Below the pieces are notes generated by a model, which worked only from the letters and a program-made list of their open reading frames with translations, was not told where the DNA came from and searched no databases. 9,169 nt of DNA from Acidobacteriota bacterium (lineage in GTDB: Bacteria; Acidobacteriota; Polarisedimenticolia; Gp22-AA2): NCBI GenBank assembly GCA_016202915.1, contig JACQNT010000124.1:1-9169 (forward strand), read 5' to 3'. This document shows, one piece after another, positions 1-5,123 of this stretch. The position numbers and the translations under genes were made by a program. Numbering within the stretch: the stretch's first letter is position 1; every line of letters begins with the position of its first letter.

Positions 1-680
1 GTCTGGAGGATGTCGCCGTCCTCGACCATCGTGGTGAGGCCGTCGGAGCAGAGCAGGATGACATCGCCGGCCTTGAGGTCCTGCTCGACCAGATCGGGCT
101 CCACGTCGTCCTGGCTGCCGACGGCGCGCGTCAGGATGTTGCGCGCCGGGTGCTTGCGCGCCTCGGAGGCGCTCAGGGTGCCGGCGCGGACCTGCTCGTT
201 GACAAAGGTGTGGTCGGAGGTGAGCTGCCGGATGGCGGATCCCCGCACCAGGTAGGCGCGGCTGTCGCCGACCGATCCGATGAAGGCGCGACCGCCGTGG
301 ATGTAAGCGATCACCACCGTCGTCCCCATGCCGCGCATGCTGCTGTCCTTGCGCACCGAGCGGACGATCTCCTGGTTGGCGAGCCGGATGGCGTTCAGCA
401 CGCGGCGCGCCGGCACGGCCAGGGACGCCTCCTCGCCGCTCACGGTCCGGAAGGAGGCCGGGACCGTCGGTTCCTTGCGCGGGTCGCTCCCGGAGATGTG
501 CCGTTCGATCGATTCGACCGCCAGGCGGGAGGCGACCTCCCCCGCCGCATGCCCCCCCATCCCGTCGGCGACCACGAACAGGTTGTGCTCCGCGGCGATG
601 GCGAACGAGTCCTCGTTCGATTTGCGTCTCCGGCCGACGTCGGACAGGCCGGCGCTGACGATCCGCAGCCTCTCACGCAC
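1..680 (-). CDS. PP2C-family Ser/Thr protein phosphatase (C-terminus cut by window edge)
   Basis: Probable cytoplasmic metal-dependent (Mn/Mg) phosphatase that removes phosphate from Ser/Thr residues, the usual partner of Hanks-type kinases. About 226 residues are visible. The PP2C motifs appear in order: RRRKSNEDSF near residue 18, VVADGMGGHAAGEVAS near 38, GMGTT near 115, GSVGDSRAYLVR near 130, LTSDHTFVNEQVRAG, NILTRAVG and LLCSDGLT near 212. The metal-binding aspartates of NED, DGMGG and SDG are present. The final D-x3-N motif lies beyond the edge. The start is the GTG at 680, which overlaps the stop of the upstream TPR gene by 8 nt. An in-frame GTG at 689 is an alternative, and no good ribosome binding site separates them. 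It is the last visible gene of the rodZ cluster, and translation is probably coupled to the TPR gene. No kinase gene is in the window. The family call is firm; the substrate is unknown. Confidence 0.93.
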   Translation of the reverse strand, partial: MRERLRIVSAGLSDVGRRRKSNEDSFAIAAEHNLFVVADGMGGHAAGEVASRLAVESIERHISGSDPRKEPTVPASFRTVSGEEASLAVPARRVLNAIRLANQEIVRSVRKDSSMRGMGTTVVIAYIHGGRAFIGSVGDSRAYLVRGSAIRQLTSDHTFVNEQVRAGTLSASEARKHPARNILTRAVGSQDDVEPDLVEQDLKAGDVILLCSDGLTTMVEDGDILQ

Positions 681-1635
681 GGCTCTCACCCTGGACCCGG
701 ACCTTCTCCCTCTTCGGCGCGGCCAGCTCCTCCAGCTTGGCGAGCGCCGGCTGGTTGTTCGGCTCGCGCGCCAGGACCGCGCGCAGCTCCTCGGTGGCCT
801 CCTTCTCCTGGCCGGCGTGGGCCAGCGCGAACGCCAGGTTCAGCCGGGCGAAAGGGTACTCCGGATTGGCCTCCAGGGCCTTGCGGAACGCCGCGATGGC
901 GTCCTCCCAGCGCTCCAGCTCGCCGCACGCCACGCCCAGGTAATTATGCACGTCGGCGAAGTTGGGGTTGAACTGGACGGCCTCCCGGAAATCCTCGATC
1001 GCCCGATCGAACTGCCCCTCCTTGAGGGAGCGGAGCGCCCGGCGGTAGTGGAAGGCGAAGCTCTCGGGGCGCCTCTGCAGCGACTCCCGCATCCACTCCT
1101 CCGCCTCGCGCGTCTCTCCGCGATCGAGCGCCGTCGTGGCCTTGCGGTAGGGATCGTCGATGCCGCGCACCGCCAGGTCACGCGCCGCCGCGAACTCCGC
1201 GCGCGCCTCGTCCGCCTGGCCGCTCTGCAGCAGCAGGAACGCCAGCCGGATGCGGGCCTCCACGTAGCCGGAGTGGAGCGCCGCGGCGCGCCTGTAGGCG
1301 CCGATCGCCTCCAGGGTCAGCCCGAAACGCTCGTACAGGGTGCCGATCCGGAAGTGGATGTCGGGGTAGTCCGGGGTCAGAGCCAGGGCCACGCCGTACT
1401 CCTCCACCGCCTTGGTCATGTCGCGCGCTTCTTCGGACTGCTCGGCGGCGCCAATGTGGGTCTGGGTCAGGTAGTAGGTCGCCAGGCGCCGGTCGGTCTC
1501 GGAGGAGTCGGGGGCCTGCAGGACCCGCGTCAGGAACTCGATCGCCTGCTTGGACTCGCCGCGATCGTAGTGGTAGAGACCGGACTTGAGCTGGTAGTTC
1601 CCGAGCAGGTTGCGGATCGACTTCAGCAGCCGCAT
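673..1635 (-). CDS. TPR-repeat protein
   Basis: A 320-residue protein built almost entirely of tetratricopeptide repeats, which normally form a helical scaffold for protein-protein contacts. Repeats can be read at about residues 15-42, 54-88, 92-122, 126-153, 165-189 (degenerate), 194-224, 228-258 and 262-292. The clearest are the last three, for example VHNYLGVACGELERWEDAI with the W/G/A/F pattern. There is no signal peptide or membrane segment, so it is likely cytoplasmic. The tail after residue 300 is charged and Lys-rich. The start is the ATG at 1635, preceded by AGGAGGG about 10 nt upstream, and it lies 30 bp after the stop of the repeat-protein gene. The end overlaps the phosphatase start by 8 nt. 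I cannot assign a specific function. Sitting between a RodZ-like gene and a phosphatase gene, an adaptor role is a guess. Confidence 0.92.
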   Translation of the reverse strand: MRLLKSIRNLLGNYQLKSGLYHYDRGESKQAIEFLTRVLQAPDSSETDRRLATYYLTQTHIGAAEQSEEARDMTKAVEEYGVALALTPDYPDIHFRIGTLYERFGLTLEAIGAYRRAAALHSGYVEARIRLAFLLLQSGQADEARAEFAAARDLAVRGIDDPYRKATTALDRGETREAEEWMRESLQRRPESFAFHYRRALRSLKEGQFDRAIEDFREAVQFNPNFADVHNYLGVACGELERWEDAIAAFRKALEANPEYPFARLNLAFALAHAGQEKEATEELRAVLAREPNNQPALAKLEELAAPKREKVRVQGESRA

Positions 1636-1665
1636 GTCAGCCGGCCCTCCTGGCGGGGGGGCGCA

Positions 1666-2802
1666 TCAGTGGCCCTTCTTCGCCAGTTTCTTCGGCGGCT
1701 GCGTGCGGGCCAGGAACAGGAGACGCGCCTGGCGGCGCACCAGCTCGGGAACGTTCTTGTCGCCCATCACCACCTTGATGTCGCGGGTGCCCAGGCGCGG
1801 CAGGAACTGCACCGACACGCCCGGAGGCGTCTTCGGGTTCCGCACCAGGGCGTGGGCGACGCTGTAGCTCTTGGTCCAGTCCCGGTGCCCGGCGATGGCG
1901 CGGAGGACGTCCTCGTGGATGTTGCGCATGTTGGCGAAGCTCGCGACCTCGTTGTCGGACAGCTTCGGGCTCCTGAGGACCTGCTGCGCCACCATCTTGG
2001 CCGCGTCGCGTATCAGGATGGCGCGCTCCTCCGTGTTTCCCTTCATCGCCAGCTGGACCTTCTCGGAGACGTTCATCTGCATGATCCTCTGGTAGGCGGG
2101 GGTGCGGCTCAGAGCCTCCTCGTAGGTGCGCTCCTCCTCCGGGGTCATGATCGGAGGAGGGGCCTGCTCTTCCCCGGGCGGAGGCTCGGCCCCTTCGGGA
2201 GCGGCCTCCGCCGCCCCGGCGACCGGCCCGGCCGCGGCCTCCGGCGCCGCGGCGGGACGCCGGATCCGCAGGGCCTCCTTCCCGACGAAATCGCGCTCCA
2301 GCTCGGCGAGCCGCCGCCTGCTGTCCGGGCCCAGGTTCGGGTTGGCGCGCAGCAGGTCGACCAGCCGCGGGTTGCCGATGATGCGGACCTCGTTGGTGAT
2401 GATCAGGGTGAGGGTTTCCCCGGGGGCCTTCTCGGCGAGCGCCTCGAGCGTCGCGTCAGGGATGGCCGGGTTGGCCATGGCCGCCTCCAGCGCGGCGCCG
2501 GCCAGGCGCCCGGAGCGCGCGAAGTGGTCGATGACGATCGGGTCGCACCCGGGGTCCCTGAGGAGCGGCGCCAGGGTCTCCTGGGACAGCTTGGCGAGGC
2601 TCTCGGAGACGGCCTGGGCGATTCCGGCGCCGGGGTCCCGCAGCAGGCAGATCTGGACGTAGATCAGGTCCTGCTGGGGGATCGGCAGCGCCCCGCGCGC
2701 CGCCGAGAGGCGGAGCGCCTCGGGGGCGTTCCCGGCCAGGATCCGCTCCACTAAGGGGTGGCGCGCCGCGCCGGCGGCGGCGATCGGTTCAGGGGCGGCC
2801 AT
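1666..2802 (-). CDS. Helical-repeat protein of unknown function, shares a module with the 4198-4962 protein
   Basis: A 378-residue soluble protein with no signal peptide or membrane helix. Residues 15-175 form short helical pairs with NP-x-x-P turns (MANPAIPDATLEAL, RANPNLGPDSRRRL), resembling leucine-rich-variant or HEAT-like repeats. Residues 181-217 are a disordered Ala/Pro/Glu linker. Residues 240-366 form a second folded block beginning MNVSEKVQLAMKG and containing RNPKTPPGVSVQFLPRL. Residues 275-366 align without gaps to residues 158-249 of the separate gene at 4198-4962. The C-terminus is basic (KKLAKKGH). The start chosen is the ATG at 2802 because GAGGAG lies just upstream (GAGGAGCGG-ATG). 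Longer forms would run further into rodZ, whose stop it already overlaps by 14 nt, suggesting coupled translation. I know similar proteins only as uncharacterised proteins next to rodZ-like genes. The gene is certainly real; its function is unknown. Confidence 0.88.
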   Translation of the reverse strand: MAAPEPIAAAGAARHPLVERILAGNAPEALRLSAARGALPIPQQDLIYVQICLLRDPGAGIAQAVSESLAKLSQETLAPLLRDPGCDPIVIDHFARSGRLAGAALEAAMANPAIPDATLEALAEKAPGETLTLIITNEVRIIGNPRLVDLLRANPNLGPDSRRRLAELERDFVGKEALRIRRPAAAPEAAAGPVAGAAEAAPEGAEPPPGEEQAPPPIMTPEEERTYEEALSRTPAYQRIMQMNVSEKVQLAMKGNTEERAILIRDAAKMVAQQVLRSPKLSDNEVASFANMRNIHEDVLRAIAGHRDWTKSYSVAHALVRNPKTPPGVSVQFLPRLGTRDIKVVMGDKNVPELVRRQARLLFLARTQPPKKLAKKGH

Positions 2803-4009
2803 CCGCTCCTCGCCAGCCCCCCTGGCAGATCTTCCGGTAATCGTCGATGCGGATCGTGTACCCGTAGGCGCGGGTGTCCGGCTCGCCAAGGGGCATGCAC
2901 GGGGTGCCGTTGACGCTCAGGTGCACCGCCCCGGCATCCGTGGCGCTCACGCGGACCTTGCTGAGGCATTCCATCGTCGCCGACTCTCCCTCGTGCATGT
3001 ACCTGCTGATCATGTCCCGCGAGTCGCAGGTGAGCTGAACCCAGGTTGTGTCGGTGGTTTCAATCTCCACGCGCATCGGTCCGGGAGCCTCCTCGCTCTC
3101 CACCGGGCTTTTCGCGCCGCCGGCCGAGGCGATCGACAGCGACCGCGGAGGGGCGCCCGAGGCGTCCGGCTCCGAGGCGGCCGGATCGCCAGCCGCGCCG
3201 GGCTCCGGGGGCCGATTTCCGATCGAGGGCCCTGACGGCGAGCCGCCCGGATCGGGTGCGGAGATCTCCTGCGCCGCGGAGAGAGCCTCGAGCGCGGACG
3301 TCTGCGCGGCATCGGCCGCGCCTCCCCCGGCGGTCCCGATCGTCGCGGGTCGCAGGTCCGGAGGCGCCGGCTTCGGCCTCGACAGGAGGGCGAGGATGAC
3401 GAACAGCAGGGCGGCGCCAGCCACGAGCGACAGGATCCAGACCACGGCGCGCGACGAAGGGACCCTGCGTTCCGGCGCCTCGACCTCGCTGATGGAGACG
3501 ATGGAGGGAGGGTGCTGCGTCCCGTAGGGCCCCGGCCTGGGGCTCTCGCTCACGATGACCCAGTCCGGATCCACCGCCTCGCACGCCGGCGCCCCGGCCG
3601 CGTCGCGCTCCGGCGCTTCGCCGGCGCCGGGCCCCGTCGCCGGGGCCGGTGCCGGCGGAGCGGAGGCGGGAGCGGGAGCGGCCTTCTTCGGATCCGCGCG
3701 CCGCTGCGGGAGCGCGGCCGGCCGGTGGAGGGTCGACTCCTCCCTTGCGGCTCCGGGCTCGCCGCCCTCCTCGCGGGCGGCGACCTCGTGCAGGTAGGAG
3801 TTGACCATCGTCTCGCCGTCGATGCCGATGTAGGTGGCGTAGGCGCGGATGAACCCCTTGTTGAACAGGCCTCCGGGAAGGACGTTGAAGCGGTTCTGCT
3901 CGAGGGCCTCGAGATAGCGGATGTTGATCTTGGTCGCCTCGGAGACCTGCCGCAGGGAGATCTCGCGCAGCTCACGCTCCCGCTTCAGGGTCTCGCCGAA
4001 GCTCGCCAT
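2789..4009 (-). CDS. rodZ: RodZ-like protein: cytoplasmic HTH, one membrane helix, periplasmic DUF4115 domain
   Basis: A 406-residue bitopic membrane protein of the RodZ type, a family that links MreB filaments to the wall-elongation machinery in rod-shaped cells. Residues 1-70 form a Cro/C1-like helix-turn-helix (MASFGETLKRERELREISLR, then LPGGLFNKGFIRAYATYIG). Residues 85-187 are a Pro/Ala/Glu-rich cytoplasmic linker. Residues 188-209 are a single membrane helix (VVWILSLVAGAALLFVILAL). Residues 215-310 are a second low-complexity linker. Residues 312-390 match the beta-rich RodZ C-terminal domain (DTTWVQLTCDSRD, HEGESATMECL). The outer part carries four cysteines (328, 348, 371, 395). The start is the ATG at 4009, with GGAG upstream; a TTG at 4033 is a weaker alternative. 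A near-consensus promoter lies about 60-85 nt upstream, making this the first gene of the cluster. mreB is not in view, so RodZ function rests on architecture alone. Confidence 0.85.
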   Translation of the reverse strand: MASFGETLKRERELREISLRQVSEATKINIRYLEALEQNRFNVLPGGLFNKGFIRAYATYIGIDGETMVNSYLHEVAAREEGGEPGAAREESTLHRPAALPQRRADPKKAAPAPASAPPAPAPATGPGAGEAPERDAAGAPACEAVDPDWVIVSESPRPGPYGTQHPPSIVSISEVEAPERRVPSSRAVVWILSLVAGAALLFVILALLSRPKPAPPDLRPATIGTAGGGAADAAQTSALEALSAAQEISAPDPGGSPSGPSIGNRPPEPGAAGDPAASEPDASGAPPRSLSIASAGGAKSPVESEEAPGPMRVEIETTDTTWVQLTCDSRDMISRYMHEGESATMECLSKVRVSATDAGAVHLSVNGTPCMPLGEPDTRAYGYTIRIDDYRKICQGGWRGADGRP

Positions 4010-4066
4010 CGGCTCCGCACCCGGTACGTCCAAATCCTTGCGCCATCTCGCTTTGAGCGCTGGCTA

Positions 4067-4095
4067 ATAATAAGGAAGGGGTCGGGGTTTGTCAA
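4067..4095 (-). promoter_or_regulatory. Near-consensus sigma-70-type promoter for the rodZ cluster
   Basis: On the minus strand, TTGACA (4095-4090, a 6/6 match to the -35 consensus) is followed by a 17-nt spacer and TATTAT (4072-4067, a 5/6 match to the -10 consensus). Transcription would start near 4060-4061, giving a leader of about 50 nt before the rodZ ATG at 4009. The stretch is an AT-rich island in otherwise GC-rich DNA, which makes a chance match less likely. The spacer between rodZ and the upstream gene stop (4010-4197) contains this promoter and one hairpin, and I saw nothing else in it. Confidence 0.8.
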
Positions 4096-4170
4096 ACAAG
4101 CGCAAGATCCAGCCGCACAACGAGTTAGTGCCAATCGGCGCGGTCCCGGCGGAGGCGCCCCGAAAGGATC

Positions 4171-4188
4171 GCGGGCGACCGCGCCCGC
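4171..4188 (-). terminator. GC hairpin after the 4198-4962 gene, possible terminator
   Basis: GCGGGCG (4171-4177) and CGCCCGC (4182-4188) form a perfect 7-bp stem with a 4-nt loop, starting about 10 nt past the stop of the minus-strand gene ending at 4198. On the minus strand it is followed by GATCCTTTCG, which has only a short T run, so it is not a textbook intrinsic terminator. Its position between a gene end and the next promoter favours a terminating role. In GC-rich DNA a chance hairpin is possible. Confidence 0.35.
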
Positions 4189-4197
4189 AGCCGCGCA

Positions 4198-4962
4198 TCA
4201 GGCGCTTTGCCGGGAGCGGGATTCAATCAGACGCCGGGCGGCGATCTTGACGAGCACCGGCACGCGCGGCGCGCGCGCCAAGTCCCTGAGATGCGCGGTG
4301 CTCAGATCGCGGATCAGCCGCAGAGCGACCGCTCTCGGGGTCTCCGGGTTCCTGGCGATCGACTTGCGGACGGACGGGCGAGCGATCCAGCGTTCCTCCT
4401 CCGCCAGCGCGCGGAGCACGGACGGCCGCGTCGCCGTCCCGGCGGCGATGGCGAGGACGTCCTCCTCCACCAGGCGCGGATTCTTCAGCAGGGCCCGGAT
4501 GACCATCGGGTCCCCGTCCCGGCGGAGCGCGTAGATGACGCCGCGGCTGGCGATCCGCGCGAGAGCGATCTTCTCGCCCAGCGCCATCTCCTGGAGGCGC
4601 GCGGCGAGCAGATGCTCGGCGGCGCGGCGCAGCGGAGGAGCCAGGCCCGCGTGGTCGGTGACGCGCGCCAGGTCGCGCCACCACAGGAACGAGACCAGGT
4701 TCATGGCGCTCGCGCGCGGGGTTTTCCGGTGCAGCACGATCGCCGCCTTCACCTCGTAGGCTGCGAGCCAGCCGCGGTTGCCGCAAATCTGCGTGATCAG
4801 GGGCGCCGCGACGCCCGGGTTCTTGAGGATCAGGAGGAGATGGTTCGGCCCGAGAGCGGCATTGACGAGCGCGCCCTGAAGGTAGGCGAGAGGCGCGTTC
4901 GGGAGCCTGCTCAGGAGGTCCCCCGCCGACGCCGTGCGGCCCAGATCAAAGTCGTCCGCCAT
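4198..4962 (-). CDS. Helical-repeat protein of unknown function with two copies of the shared module
   Basis: A 254-residue soluble protein with no signal peptide or membrane segment, predicted to be all helical. It contains two related modules. Module 1 (about residues 45-122) begins LLILKNPGV and runs through YEVKAAIVLHRKTPRASAM to RRAAEHLLAAR. Module 2 (about 158-249) begins LLKNPRLVEEDVL and runs through SVRKSIARNPETPRAVAL to VKIAARRLIESR. Module 2 also matches the C-terminal part of the protein encoded at 1666-2802. The ATG at 4962 has no Shine-Dalgarno sequence. TAATAG (4978-4973, minus strand) ends 10 nt before it, so a leaderless or very short-leader mRNA is possible. The gene is transcribed away from the formate dehydrogenase genes and lies 188 bp upstream of rodZ. 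I recognise the family only as uncharacterised bacterial repeat proteins. A scaffold role is a guess. Confidence 0.85.
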   Translation of the reverse strand: MADDFDLGRTASAGDLLSRLPNAPLAYLQGALVNAALGPNHLLLILKNPGVAAPLITQICGNRGWLAAYEVKAAIVLHRKTPRASAMNLVSFLWWRDLARVTDHAGLAPPLRRAAEHLLAARLQEMALGEKIALARIASRGVIYALRRDGDPMVIRALLKNPRLVEEDVLAIAAGTATRPSVLRALAEEERWIARPSVRKSIARNPETPRAVALRLIRDLSTAHLRDLARAPRVPVLVKIAARRLIESRSRQSA

Positions 4963-4983
4963 GCGGGGAAATCTATTACATCC

Positions 4984-5045
4984 CCCGGAACGCCGCCACC
5001 CGGATCGGCGCGGAGCGGGCCCCGCGGCCCGCGTGTTCCGGGTGG
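4984..5045. repeat. Nested, mutually exclusive inverted repeats in the divergent spacer
   Basis: Three perfect inverted repeats lie between the two divergent genes. CCCGGAAC (4984-4991) pairs with GTTCCGGG (5035-5042). CCACCCGG (4996-5003) pairs with CCGGGTGG (5038-5045). An inner GCGGGCC (5015-5021) pairs with GGCCCGC (5026-5032) around a 4-nt loop. The first two pairings share 5038-5042, so they cannot form together. The feature could be an operator, a hairpin at one 5' end, or a by-product of high GC. The rest of the spacer (4963-5123) holds only the weak promoter candidate and the fdhA ribosome binding site. Confidence 0.4.
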
Positions 5046-5057
5046 CCCGGCGGGCGA

Positions 5058-5090
5058 TTCCTTTCCGGCCCCGGTTGGATTATGCTTCGC
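5058..5090 (+). promoter_or_regulatory. Weak promoter candidate upstream of fdhA
   Basis: TATGCT (5081-5086) resembles a -10 box, but the best-spaced -35 (TTCCTT, 5058-5063, 17-nt spacer) is poor. An alternative reading of the same bases is a degenerate sigma-54 site, with GG at 5077-5078 and GC at 5089-5090 in the correct -24/-12 spacing but the intervening CACG and TTG positions mostly mismatched. Either would place the transcript start 20-35 nt before the ATG at 5124. Neither is convincing. Confidence 0.25.
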
Positions 5091-5123
5091 GGGAAGGTTC
5101 GGAGGAAGCGGCGGGGAGGACGC

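Noticed and set aside
328..2754. Long plus-strand open frame of 808 codons
   Set aside because: It lies antisense to the phosphatase, TPR and repeat-protein genes. Its translation is Arg/Gly/Leu-rich without recognisable motifs, whereas the minus-strand products match known families. It is a shadow of GC-rich coding DNA.
3580..3740. Possible DNA repeat in the GC-rich Ala/Pro tract within rodZ
   Set aside because: It encodes the low-complexity cytoplasmic linker typical of RodZ proteins, and no regular repeat unit could be defined.
5043..5057. Sigma-54 site starting TGGCCCG
   Set aside because: The -24 half is fair, but the -12 position reads GGCGA instead of TTGC(A/T), so the essential GC is lost.
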